This document shows positions 1-7,818 of a DNA stretch of 64,000 nucleotides, in pieces. The position numbers were made by a program, and so were the translations under genes. Origin of the DNA: CAZADA01 sp964526675. GTDB lineage: Bacteria > Pseudomonadota > Alphaproteobacteria > Caulobacterales > Maricaulaceae. The notes beneath the pieces were generated by a model that saw only the letters and a program-made list of their open reading frames with translations, was not told where the DNA came from and did no database searches. The stretch is from contig CAZGLY010000014.1 of the NCBI GenBank assembly GCA_964526675.1, forward strand, positions 3,852-67,851, written 5' to 3'. Each line of letters opens with the position of its first letter. The first letter of the stretch is position 1.

Positions 1-1
1 T

Positions 2-709
2 TATGTGGCGGTCTCGCGGGTGTTTGAGACCTGGGTCGCGCGCACCAAGAACCGGCCGCACGCGCCGTATTGGTTTGTCATCCAGTGGATCTCGACGGGT
101 TATTTGTGGTGGCAGTGGCTCACCCAAGACTTGGCGAACATCTTTGTGTTCTTACCGCGCACCACGGTGGAGCAGGCCGGGGATGTCACGGTGACGTTCA
201 ATCTCACGATGATCATCTTTGCTACGGTCGTGATGTTGATCCTGCACGCGTGGATTTTCGCGACCCGCGGCGGTGAAATCCAAAAAATCGTGTTGACCAA
301 GGTGAACACGACGGACATTCGCGCGGCGACGCTCATCGATTTTATTTATGGCACGGTGCTTCTGGTCTTTAAGGAACTCAACGACATCCCCATGAGCACC
401 ACCTGGGTGTTTCTAGGCCTCCTCGCCGGACGGGAGTTGGCCATTGCGGCGATGGCGCGTTTGCGCGGCGTCGGGCCGGCCGTGTTCGACGTCGTCTCCG
501 ACGTCATGCGCGCGTTGATCGGCCTTTTCATCAGCGTGTTCCTGGCCTTGAGCATCCCCGCGGCGGCGGGCGCGGAAGACGTGCCGCACATCGGTCTCTT
601 GGGATCGACCGCCCTCGTGGCCGCCGCGTTCGGGTGTTGGGGCGTGATGTGGCTGCTGCGGCGGCAAGCTGGCGCGGCCAACGCGCCGTCGTCGGAGGCG
701 GCCCCTTGA
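2..709 (+). CDS. Multi-pass membrane protein, 5' end cut by window edge
   Basis: The frame is already open at the first base, so the true start lies upstream; the GTG at 5 is only the first in-window start codon. The visible 235 or so residues contain about four or five hydrophobic segments, including one with the sequence TMIIFATVVMLILHAWIF and one near STTWVFLGLLAGRELAIAA. The protein ends in a short polar tail after a final helix and an RRQ turn. I do not recognise the family. It is probably an inner-membrane protein. The next gene starts 68 bases downstream on the same strand, so the two could be cotranscribed, but nothing else links them. Confidence 0.6.
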   Translation, partial: YVAVSRVFETWVARTKNRPHAPYWFVIQWISTGYLWWQWLTQDLANIFVFLPRTTVEQAGDVTVTFNLTMIIFATVVMLILHAWIFATRGGEIQKIVLTKVNTTDIRAATLIDFIYGTVLLVFKELNDIPMSTTWVFLGLLAGRELAIAAMARLRGVGPAVFDVVSDVMRALIGLFISVFLALSIPAAAGAEDVPHIGLLGSTALVAAAFGCWGVMWLLRRQAGAANAPSSEAAP

Positions 710-777
710 GCCCGTCGCCTGCGGCCCGCAGCGGGCGAGGCCTTTCACCCCGCGCAGCGGCGCTTTATGTCTGGACC

Positions 778-2235
778 ATGAAGATGTTTTGCCGTCGCCG
801 ATGGGCCCGCCGCCGCAGCGGTCCCATGACTGGGGCGCTCGCGGCCGCAGCGCTTGCGGGTCTGACCCTCGGCGCGCCCGGAGCGGACGCGCAATCGCGC
901 ACCCCGCCCACATCCGCCGCGCAGGTCCAATTGTCGTTCGCGCCGGTGGTGAAGACGGCCGCGCCCGCCGTCGTGAACGTCTATGCGCGGCGCATGGTGC
1001 GCGCGCGGTCGGCGTCGCCCTTCGCGAACGATCCGTTTTTCCGGCGGTTCTTCGATGACGATTTTTTCGGCTCGCGCGAGCGGGTGCAGCAGTCGCTCGG
1101 CTCCGGGGTGATTCTGCAGTCCGACGGCATCATTGTGACCAACAACCACGTCGTCAAAGGCGGGCAGGAGTTGCGCGTCGTGCTGGCGGACCGCCGGGAG
1201 TTCGACGCCGAGCTGTTGCTGGCCGATGAGCGCACGGACCTGGCGGTGTTGCGCATCGACCCGGGACGCGAGGCGTTGCCCGCGCTGGACATCGCGACAT
1301 CCCAGAACTTGGAAGTGGGCGATCTGGTGCTGGCCATCGGCAACCCGTTCGGCGTCGGCCAGACGGTGACCAACGGCATCGTCTCCGCCCTGGGCCGCTC
1401 CGCGGGCGGCGTGACCGACTATTCGTTCTTCATCCAGACCGACGCGGCCATCAATCCGGGCAATTCCGGCGGCGCGCTGGTGAACCTCCGCGGCGATCTG
1501 GTTGGCGTGAACACCGCGATTTTCTCCCGCTCCGGCGGCTCCAACGGCATTGGCTTCGCCATTCCCGCCGAGCTTGTGGAGCGCGTGGTCGAGTCCGCGC
1601 TCACGGAAGGGCGCGTTGTGCGGCCGTGGTTCGGCGCGTCCGGCCAATCGGTGACCACAGACATGGCCGCCACCTTAGACCTCGATCGTCCGCGGGGCGT
1701 GCTCATCAACGACGTCTTCCCCGACGGGCCGGCCGATCGCGCCGGGGTTCGTCCGGGCGATGTCGTGTTGAGCATCGCGGACAATGACGTGAACGAAGAA
1801 GACGCGTTGCGCTTCGTGCTCGCGACCCGGCGCGTGGGCGAGACGGTCGACGTCACGGTCTGGCGCGATGGCCGGTCGCGCAGCGTGAGCCTGCGCACGC
1901 AAGCGCCCGAGGAGGATCCGCCGCGCGATCCTCGCGCTTTGGACGGCGCCCACCCCCTTGACGGCGCGACGGCGGCCAACTTGTCCCCGGCGTTTAACGA
2001 GGAGCTGGGCATCGACCCGATGCTCGGCGGCGTCGCCATTTTGAGCGTGCGCCGCGGCGCCACGGCGGAGTATTTCGGCTTTCGGCCGGGCGATGTGATC
2101 CTGGCCATCAATGGCGATCGCGTGGGGACCTCCGCAGAGCTTCAGGACGTTTTGTCCCGCCAGGCGGGCCAGCGCCGCTGGCGCCTCGTGATGGAGCGGG
2201 GCGGGCGGCGCTTGGAGCGGGCGTTGCGGCTTTAG
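778..2235 (+). CDS. Do/HtrA family periplasmic serine protease with two PDZ domains
   Basis: A 485-residue trypsin-like periplasmic protease and chaperone of the DegP/DegQ type, expected to degrade misfolded envelope proteins. The start at ATG 778 gives a basic N-terminus and hydrophobic stretch ending AQS, a typical signal peptide; the longer upstream frame lacks this. The catalytic triad is visible as His124 (NNHVV), Asp154 (ERTDLAVL) and Ser230 (GNSGG). A first PDZ domain covers about residues 285-370 and a shorter second one about 425-480. A second family member lies at 44421 next to hflKC. The gene converges on the arsI-like gene with 18 bases between stops. Assigning DegP rather than DegQ or MucD is not possible by eye. 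Confidence 0.93.
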   Translation: MKMFCRRRWARRRSGPMTGALAAAALAGLTLGAPGADAQSRTPPTSAAQVQLSFAPVVKTAAPAVVNVYARRMVRARSASPFANDPFFRRFFDDDFFGSRERVQQSLGSGVILQSDGIIVTNNHVVKGGQELRVVLADRREFDAELLLADERTDLAVLRIDPGREALPALDIATSQNLEVGDLVLAIGNPFGVGQTVTNGIVSALGRSAGGVTDYSFFIQTDAAINPGNSGGALVNLRGDLVGVNTAIFSRSGGSNGIGFAIPAELVERVVESALTEGRVVRPWFGASGQSVTTDMAATLDLDRPRGVLINDVFPDGPADRAGVRPGDVVLSIADNDVNEEDALRFVLATRRVGETVDVTVWRDGRSRSVSLRTQAPEEDPPRDPRALDGAHPLDGATAANLSPAFNEELGIDPMLGGVAILSVRRGATAEYFGFRPGDVILAINGDRVGTSAELQDVLSRQAGQRRWRLVMERGGRRLERALRL

Positions 2236-2253
2236 CGTGGAGCCGGCTGGCCG

Positions 2254-2625
2254 TCAGCCTGTTTCCGCGGTGGTCGTCGCCAACCGCTCGGTCGTGTGGA
2301 ACAGCTCCCAGGTCACATTGTTCGGGTCTTGGATCCACGCTTTGTCTGAGCGGGCATAGCAGCAGGTTTCGCGGTTGACGGCGTGATCGCCCACGCGCTT
2401 GGCGGCGGCCTGCGTGTCAGCCAGGTCTTCAGCGTCCAAGCCAACGTGATCGATGCCCACCGCGCCCTCGCTCGGGGACAACGCGAGGTTCAGGGCGGGC
2501 GTGTCCAACCGCCATTGAGCGTAATCGTGGGCGCGCCGGCTTGGCGGTTGGTTGAACAGGGCGGTGTAGAACGCGATCGACTCGTCGAGGTCACGGACGT
2601 GCAGGTGGATGTGCGGGCGGATCAT
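2254..2625 (-). CDS. ArsI/CadI-like glyoxalase-fold (VOC) protein, putative C-As lyase
   Basis: A 123-residue single VOC-domain protein. The vicinal Cys88-Cys89 (ETCCYARSDKAW) followed by DPNNVTWELF matches ArsI organoarsenical lyases and the related CadI proteins, where the Cys pair binds trivalent methylarsenical and the Fe(II) ligands are two His and one Glu. Candidate ligands here are His5 or His7, His60 and Glu107. The start at 2625 overlaps the arsR stop in an ATGA junction, so the two genes are translationally coupled. If the assignment is right it would break the carbon-arsenic bond of methylarsenite. No arsM, arsB or acr3 gene is in the window, so the substrate is inferred from the family and the arsR partner. 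Confidence 0.75.
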   Translation of the reverse strand: MIRPHIHLHVRDLDESIAFYTALFNQPPSRRAHDYAQWRLDTPALNLALSPSEGAVGIDHVGLDAEDLADTQAAAKRVGDHAVNRETCCYARSDKAWIQDPNNVTWELFHTTERLATTTAETG

Positions 2626-2960
2626 GAGGCGGTCTCCCAAGATGTGGTGGTGTCGGCGGCGTCTTCGGTGTCCGGCTGCGGCCGCGCGCAGCATTCGGCC
2701 GTGAGAAACGAGATCAACGCGGTCATGCGGGCGAAGTCGGCCCGATAGCGGACCTCGCGCCCGTCCCGACGTTTCGCCACCAGCCCTGTGTGGGTCAGCT
2801 CCTTCAAGTGGAACGACAAGGCGGTTGGCGACACTCCAAGGTCGTCAGCCAGCCATGACGGGGTTGCGCCGTCGCATCCCGCCTGGACCAGGCGGCGCAC
2901 GATGCGCAGACGCGTCGGGTGCGCCATGGCTGACAGCGCGGCAATGATCTCGCTTTCCAT
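2622..2960 (-). CDS. ArsR-family metalloregulator
   Basis: A 112-residue winged-helix repressor. The N-terminal AMAHPTRLRIVRRL and the recognition region DDLGVSPTALSFHLKELTHTGLV are typical of ArsR/SmtB proteins. Cys90-Cys91 near the C-terminus (TAECCAR) is a plausible thiol site for As(III) or methylarsenite, as in ArsR subtypes that sense with C-terminal cysteines. It is first in a two-gene unit with the ArsI-like gene, which it overlaps by 4 bases. It is divergent from rarA, and an imperfect dyad sits directly before its start, consistent with autorepression. The inducer identity is inference. Confidence 0.85.
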   Translation of the reverse strand: MESEIIAALSAMAHPTRLRIVRRLVQAGCDGATPSWLADDLGVSPTALSFHLKELTHTGLVAKRRDGREVRYRADFARMTALISFLTAECCARPQPDTEDAADTTTSWETAS

Positions 2961-2962
2961 AT

Positions 2963-2980
2963 ATTCAAGAAATCATGAAT
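2963..2980. promoter_or_regulatory. Putative ArsR operator
   Basis: An inverted repeat ATTCA-N8-TGAAT lies two bases upstream of the arsR start, in a locally AT-rich pocket of otherwise GC-rich DNA. ArsR/SmtB repressors bind dyads of this general form next to their own start. The site is in the divergent arsR/rarA region, so it most likely controls arsR and the downstream lyase gene. The repeat is seen directly; binding is inferred. Confidence 0.45.
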
Positions 2981-3063
2981 TCACGATGAAGGCAAGTCGA
3001 TATGTGATCGCTCCGAACCGCGGCCCGATGGACGTCGCCGCGCCCGCGCGTCATCCTCCCCCG

Positions 3064-4368
3064 ATGAGCGATCTGTTCGCCGCCGCCGGTTTGGACCACG
3101 ACGCACCGACCCCGTTGGCCGAACGGCTGCGGCCCCGCGCGCTTGCGGATGTGGTTGGGCAGGATCACGTCCTGGGCCCGGACGGGTTGGTGGGGCGCAT
3201 GGTGGCGCGCGGCCGGCTCGCTTCGCTGATCCTGTGGGGCCCGCCGGGGGTGGGCAAGACCACCATCGCGCGCTTGCTGGCCGAGGAGGCGGGGCTGGCG
3301 CATGAGGCGCTCTCCGCCGTCTTCTCCGGCGTTGCGGATCTGAAGAAGGCGTTCGCGCGGGCCGAGGCGACGCGCGTCGCCGGACGCGCGACCTTGCTCT
3401 TCGTCGATGAGATCCATCGCTTCAACAAAGCCCAGCAAGACGCGTTGCTGCCGGTGGTGGAGTCGGGCGTCGTCACCCTGGTGGGCGCAACGACGGAGAA
3501 TCCGAGCTTTGAGGTCAATGCCGCCCTCTTGTCGCGCTGCCAAGTGGTGGTGCTGCGGCGGCTGGAGGCGGAGCACCTTGAGACGCTGCTGGCCCGGGCG
3601 GAGGCCGAGGTCGGGCGGCGCGCGCCGCTCACGCCTCAGGCGCGGGAGGTCTTGCTCGCCATGGCCGACGGCGATGGCCGGTTTCTGCTCAACCTTGCGG
3701 AGGAGGTGTTGGCGCTTGACGCGGACACGCCCCTGGACCCGACGGCGCTGGCGGCCGCGCTCCGGCGGCGGGCCCCCGTGTTCGATAAGGGGGGCGAAGC
3801 TCACTACGACCTGATCTCCGCCCTCCACAAAGCGGTGCGGGGATCGGATGTCGACGCCGCGCTGTACTGGCTCGCGCGCATGCTGGAGGGCGGGGAGGAT
3901 CCGCTGTTCATTGCGCGTCGCCTCGTGCGGATGGCCAGCGAGGACATCGGGCTGGCGGATCCCACGGCGCTTCTGGCGGCGAATGCGGCGAAGGACGCCT
4001 ACCATTTTCTCGGCACGCCGGAGGGGGAGCTCGCGCTGGCGCAGACGGTCATCCACCTCGCGGCCGCCCCGAAATCAAACGCGGCGTATGTCGCTTGGAA
4101 AGAGGCGCAGACGGCCGCGCGCGACGGCGGGTCTTTGCCGCCGCCCCGGCACGCGGTGAACGCGCCGACCACGCTCATGAAGACCCTGGGCCATGGCGCC
4201 GGCTACGCTTACGACCACGACCATCCCGACGCGTTCGCCGGTCAAGACTACTTTCCCGACGGCTTGGAGCGACGGACCTTCTACCGACCCACCGATCGCG
4301 GCGCGGAGCAGGCGCTGGCTGAGCGCCTGGCGGCGTGGGCGAAACGTCGCGCCGCGGGCCGCGCATAA
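3064..4368 (+). CDS. rarA: Replication-associated recombination protein A (RarA/MgsA)
   Basis: A 434-residue AAA+ ATPase close in length to E. coli RarA. Walker A is GPPGVGKTT at residues 59-67, Walker B is LLFVDEIHRF, and the sensor-1 region reads GATTENPSFEVN, a RarA hallmark. The C-terminal part with KAVRGSDVDAALYWLARML and the DYFPDGL motif near the end is typical of the family. It acts at stalled replication forks. ATG 3064 (MSDLFAAAG) is preferred because the upstream in-frame sequence overlaps the divergent arsR promoter and lacks family similarity; an ATG at 3028 is an alternative. It is a single gene, divergent from arsR. Confidence 0.93.
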   Translation: MSDLFAAAGLDHDAPTPLAERLRPRALADVVGQDHVLGPDGLVGRMVARGRLASLILWGPPGVGKTTIARLLAEEAGLAHEALSAVFSGVADLKKAFARAEATRVAGRATLLFVDEIHRFNKAQQDALLPVVESGVVTLVGATTENPSFEVNAALLSRCQVVVLRRLEAEHLETLLARAEAEVGRRAPLTPQAREVLLAMADGDGRFLLNLAEEVLALDADTPLDPTALAAALRRRAPVFDKGGEAHYDLISALHKAVRGSDVDAALYWLARMLEGGEDPLFIARRLVRMASEDIGLADPTALLAANAAKDAYHFLGTPEGELALAQTVIHLAAAPKSNAAYVAWKEAQTAARDGGSLPPPRHAVNAPTTLMKTLGHGAGYAYDHDHPDAFAGQDYFPDGLERRTFYRPTDRGAEQALAERLAAWAKRRAAGRA

Positions 4369-4428
4369 TCTCCTCGCTCTAGGCGCGCGGCTGCGAATAG
4401 CTTATGCGAGCGCCGGGGCCGTGGAGGG

Positions 4429-4845
4429 ATGTCGATGACCATTGTGTATGCTGAACAACCGGATTTAGCGGTCGATGAGTTTGCGGACGTGTTGCGCCGC
4501 GCCGGGTTGCAGGATGTGCGGCCCGTGGGCGACGCGGGGCGGTTGCAGGCCTTGCTGGCTGGCGCCGATCTGATCGTGACCGCCCGGGACGGGGCGGCGG
4601 ACGGCGCGCTGGTGGGCGTGGCGCGGTGCGTGACGGATCAAGCGACGGTGTGTCTGTGCGCGGATGTGGCCGTCGACGAGGGGTACCGCGCGCAGGGGCT
4701 GGGCTCGAAGATTGTGGACTCCGTTCGTGGGCACTTGCCGGCGGAGTGTCGCCTCTATGTGGCGGCGGGTTCGGACGCCGCGGGCCTGGGTGACATGGGG
4801 CTGGCGCCGGCGGACGGCGTGTTCGAGGTCGCCGCCGTGTCCTAG
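4429..4845 (+). CDS. GNAT-fold N-acetyltransferase
   Basis: A 138-residue protein with a recognisable acetyl-CoA binding region, VAVDEGYRAQGLGSKIVDSVRGH, matching the GNAT motif A pattern R/Q-x-x-G-x-G/A. The preceding strands (VGVARCVTDQATVCLCADVAV) fit the GNAT beta sheet. The substrate cannot be read from the sequence. It starts at ATG 4429, with an in-frame ATG two codons later, and sits 54 bases before crcB, so they may be cotranscribed. Confidence 0.75.
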   Translation: MSMTIVYAEQPDLAVDEFADVLRRAGLQDVRPVGDAGRLQALLAGADLIVTARDGAADGALVGVARCVTDQATVCLCADVAVDEGYRAQGLGSKIVDSVRGHLPAECRLYVAAGSDAAGLGDMGLAPADGVFEVAAVS

Positions 4846-4899
4846 CGTTGGGGCGGCCCGGCGATTGCCGGCGTGCGCGGGCGCGCGTATCTCACGGCC

Positions 4900-5298
4900 A
4901 TGAGCGCGTATCTTTTTGTCGCCTTTGGCGGAGCGGTTGGCGCGGCGGCGCGTCACGCCGCGAGCGCGGCCGCGTTGAAGCTGTGGGGACCGGGCTGGCC
5001 CCACGGCACGTTCGCGGTGAACCTGACGGGCGGTTTGATGATGGGCCTGTTGGCGGGATGGTTGGTCCACCGCAGCGGAGCCGCCGTTTTGGGCCTGAGC
5101 GCGCAGGATGTGCGGTTGTGGCTCGCCACGGGCGTGCTGGGCGGCTTCACCACGTTTTCCGCGTTCTCCCTCGAGATGGCGTTGATGATCGAGCGCAAAG
5201 CGGTCGCGGCGGCGGCGCTCTACGCCTTTGTCTCGGTGCTGGGCGCCCTCGGCGCGGTGTTCCTGGGACTGCTGATCGCGCGGCGGGTGTTCTCGTGA
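4900..5298 (+). CDS. crcB: Fluoride channel CrcB/Fluc
   Basis: A 132-residue four-helix membrane protein of the Fluc family, which exports fluoride as an antiparallel dimer. The family motifs GTFAVN (about residue 32) and GGFTTFSAFSLE (about residues 76-87) are intact, including the Phe-box and Na-binding region. ATG 4900 is preferred over an upstream in-frame ATG because MSAYLFVAFGGAVGAAARH is the usual N-terminus. No fluoride riboswitch is visible upstream. Its TGA overlaps the GTG start of the pseudouridine synthase gene (GTGA), so the two are translationally coupled. Confidence 0.93.
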   Translation: MSAYLFVAFGGAVGAAARHAASAAALKLWGPGWPHGTFAVNLTGGLMMGLLAGWLVHRSGAAVLGLSAQDVRLWLATGVLGGFTTFSAFSLEMALMIERKAVAAAALYAFVSVLGALGAVFLGLLIARRVFS

Positions 5299-6281
5299 GC
5301 GGCGTGGAGCGGGTGGCGGTGGAGGCGGGCGACGCCGGCGCGCGGCTCGATCGCTGGTTCAAGCGCCGGTATCCCGGCCTGACCCATGGCGCGCTGGAGA
5401 AGCTCTTGCGCACGGGCCAAGTGCGGGTGGACGGCGCGCGCGCGAAGGCCAACCAGAGGCTGGAGACGGGCCAGGAGGTGCGCGTGCCGCCTCTGGCGGC
5501 GACGCCCGCGCCGCCGCAAGACCGCAAAGACGTGCCGCAGGCGGACGCCGCGCTGATCCGCAGTCTCGTCATCTATGAGGACGATCACCTCATTGCGCTG
5601 AACAAGCCCCACGGCCTCGCCGTTCAAGGCGGCGCCAAGACCCACCGCCATGTGGACGCGATGCTGCCGGCGCTTGCAGCGCCTGGGGCCGAGCCGCCGC
5701 GTCTCGTCCATCGGCTCGACCGCGACACGTCTGGCGTGCTCGTGCTTGGCAAGACGCCGGCGGCCACGGCGGCGCTCGCGAAAGGATTTGCGAGCCGACG
5801 CACCGAAAAGACCTATTGGGCGGTGACGCTGGGCGTTCCGACCCCGCGGGCCGGGCTGATCAAGGGCTTCCTCCGCAAGGAGGCCGGGCGTGCGGGGCGC
5901 GAGCGCATGGTGGCGGCGCGCCACGGCGACGACGACGCGGTGTACGCGCGCACGCGCTATGCGGTGATCGCCCAGGCGGGCGCGCGGGCGGCGTGGGTCG
6001 GCTTGCGGCCGGAGACCGGACGCACCCACCAGCTGCGCGTCCATATGAGCATGCTGGGGACGTCGATTGTCGGCGACCGCAAGTACGTCTGCGATCGTGA
6101 AACGCCGGGCGGCTTGGCGGACGCGCTGCATCTGCACGCGCGCCAGCTCGTCGCGCCGCACCCCAGCGGTCGCGGGCTGCTGGATGTGACGGCCGAGCCG
6201 CCGGCGCATGTGAGCCACGCCCTTCTCACGCTCGGTTTCGACCCGCGCCTGGGCGATGTCATGGACTGGCCGGAGGGCTGA
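5295..6281 (+). CDS. RluC/RluD-type 23S rRNA pseudouridine synthase
   Basis: A 328-residue protein with an N-terminal S4 RNA-binding domain (residues ~12-70) followed by the RluA-family catalytic domain. The catalytic Asp lies in HRLDRDTSG, and the later motif LRPETGRTHQLRVHM is diagnostic. GTG 5295 overlaps the crcB stop and gives a normal N-terminus (VERVAVEAGDAGARLDRWFKRR). Length and the S4 domain favour RluC, which modifies U955, U2504 and U2580 in E. coli; RluD cannot be excluded. The HAD gene starts 3 bases after its stop. Confidence 0.9.
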   Translation: MSGVERVAVEAGDAGARLDRWFKRRYPGLTHGALEKLLRTGQVRVDGARAKANQRLETGQEVRVPPLAATPAPPQDRKDVPQADAALIRSLVIYEDDHLIALNKPHGLAVQGGAKTHRHVDAMLPALAAPGAEPPRLVHRLDRDTSGVLVLGKTPAATAALAKGFASRRTEKTYWAVTLGVPTPRAGLIKGFLRKEAGRAGRERMVAARHGDDDAVYARTRYAVIAQAGARAAWVGLRPETGRTHQLRVHMSMLGTSIVGDRKYVCDRETPGGLADALHLHARQLVAPHPSGRGLLDVTAEPPAHVSHALLTLGFDPRLGDVMDWPEG

Positions 6282-6284
6282 CGG

Positions 6285-7007
6285 ATGACCTTGAAACTCG
6301 CGGTCTGGGATGTGGACGGCACGCTGGTCGACAGCCGCGCGGTGATTGCGGAGGCGATGGACCGCGCGTTTGAGGCGGCGGGGCTGCCGCGCCCGGGCTA
6401 TGAGCGCACCCGTGTGATCGTGGGGCTTTCCCTGGAGCCGGCGTGCCGCGCGATGCTCGAGCCGGAGCGGGCGGCGGACGACGATCTCGTGCGGCGTCTC
6501 GCCCAGGGCTATCGCGATGGCTTCCTCGCGCTGCGGGCCGAGCAGGCGGATCACGAACCGCTCTATCCCGGCGCGCGAGAGGCCGTCACGCGGCTGGCGG
6601 AGGAGGGCTGGTTGCTCGCCGTGGCGACGGGCAAGTCGCGCAAAGGGCTTGAGCGCATGCTTGAGGTCCATGGGTTTCGCGATCTGTTCGACACCGTGTG
6701 GTGCGCCGATGACGGGCCGAGCAAGCCGGACCCGCACATGCTCGACCAGGCGATGCGCCATGTCGGCGCGGATCGTGCGCAAACCGTGATGATCGGCGAC
6801 ACCGCCCACGACATGCGCATGGCCCGCGCGGCGCAGGTGCGCGCCGTCGGCGTCGCGTGGGGCTTTCACACGCCGGAAGAGGTGGAGGCGGGCGGCGCCC
6901 ACGAGATCCATCATGATTTCGCGTCGCTCAACGGCGGCCTGGATCGCTGGGCTGAGGCGCAGGCTGACGGCCGCGTCGCCGGACGCCCGGCCTCGGAGAC
7001 GGCGTGA
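6285..7007 (+). CDS. HAD-superfamily hydrolase, phosphoglycolate-phosphatase-like
   Basis: A 240-residue subfamily IA HAD phosphatase. Motif I is DVDGTLVDS (nucleophile Asp and the acid/base Asp two later), motif II is VATGKS, the motif III lysine is in GPSKPDP and motif IV is MIGDTAHDM. The cap domain lies between motifs I and II. It resembles Gph-type enzymes, but the substrate is uncertain. It sits between the pseudouridine synthase and the ATP12 chaperone in a tightly packed operon; in many alphaproteobacteria the same three genes are neighbours, which is from memory. Confidence 0.88.
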   Translation: MTLKLAVWDVDGTLVDSRAVIAEAMDRAFEAAGLPRPGYERTRVIVGLSLEPACRAMLEPERAADDDLVRRLAQGYRDGFLALRAEQADHEPLYPGAREAVTRLAEEGWLLAVATGKSRKGLERMLEVHGFRDLFDTVWCADDGPSKPDPHMLDQAMRHVGADRAQTVMIGDTAHDMRMARAAQVRAVGVAWGFHTPEEVEAGGAHEIHHDFASLNGGLDRWAEAQADGRVAGRPASETA

Positions 7008-7741
7008 TGGCGGTCGGCGGCACGGCCTCGGCGGATCCGCGGCCGAAACGGTTCTACGCCGATGTCGCGGTTGCGGCGGCGGACGGGGGTTGGACCGTCA
7101 CCCTCGATGGGCGGCCGGTGCGCACGCCGGCCCGGGCGCTGCTCGCCACGCCCACTCAGGCGCTGGCGCAGCTGCTCGCCGCGGAGTGGGACGCCCAGGG
7201 CGAGCGCGTCGACATCGCCAGCATGCACGCGCTGCGCCTGGCGCACGTGGCGCTGGATCGCACGCCGCTGGCGCGACCGGAGATTGGCGATCAGGTGCGG
7301 GCCTACGCCGAGACCGACTTGGTGTGCCATTTGGCCGACACCGACGCCGCCTTGCGGGAGACGCAGGACGCCGCCTGGGGCCCGCTGCGCGCCTGGGCGG
7401 GGGCGGAGTTGGGCGTCGCGCTGACAGCGACGCGCGGCGTGATCGCCGTGGCCCAACCGCCCGCGAGCCTGGACGCGGCGCGCGACGCCGCGCTGGCGCT
7501 CGATGACTTTCGGCTCACGGGGCTCGCGCACGCGATGGCGTTGTTGGGCTCGGCCGTGCTGGCGTTTGCGCTGGACCGCGGGCGGATCAGCGCGGCGGAG
7601 GCGTTCGAGACGTCCGGCGTTGATGAGGCGCATCAGGAGGCGCGCTGGGGCGTCGACCCGGAAGCGGCCGCGCGCGCGGCCGCGTTGGCCCATGAGTTGG
7701 CCGTGACCGAGCGGTTTCTGCGCGCCGTGGACGCGGGTTAG
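7007..7741 (+). CDS. ATP12-family F1-ATPase assembly chaperone
   Basis: A 244-residue protein with the ATP12 pattern: KRFYADVAVAAADGGWTVTLDGRPVRTPAR at the N-terminus, then LAAEWDAQGERVDIASMHALRLAHVALDR, and the conserved D-L-V-C-H segment (TDLVCHLADTD). ATP12 proteins of mitochondria and alphaproteobacteria bind the ATP synthase alpha subunit during F1 assembly. ATG 7007 overlaps the HAD stop by one base (TGATG); a GTG one codon earlier is possible. F0 genes are at 33-36 kb; F1 genes are not in the window. Confidence 0.9.
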   Translation: MAVGGTASADPRPKRFYADVAVAAADGGWTVTLDGRPVRTPARALLATPTQALAQLLAAEWDAQGERVDIASMHALRLAHVALDRTPLARPEIGDQVRAYAETDLVCHLADTDAALRETQDAAWGPLRAWAGAELGVALTATRGVIAVAQPPASLDAARDAALALDDFRLTGLAHAMALLGSAVLAFALDRGRISAAEAFETSGVDEAHQEARWGVDPEAAARAAALAHELAVTERFLRAVDAG

Positions 7742-7818
7742 GGCGGCGCGGCGCGCAGGCGAGGTGACTTCGCAACGCCCGGTCGGCTAGGTTTCGCCCA
7801 GTCCTGGGAGGAGCCTCC

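Noticed and set aside
778..2235. Recent duplication of the two Do-type proteases (778 and 44421)
   Set aside because: They share only family motifs; linkers and PDZ regions differ, so the duplication is old and both types are common in this class.
4845..4900. Possible fluoride riboswitch before crcB
   Set aside because: Only 54 bases are available and the GGNGAUGG/UUCGCC-type core is not present.
5220..6914. 564-codon open frame on the minus strand opposite the pseudouridine synthase and HAD genes
   Set aside because: It is the antisense shadow of two well-supported plus-strand genes; the translation is Arg/His-rich with no domain signature, as usual in GC-rich DNA.
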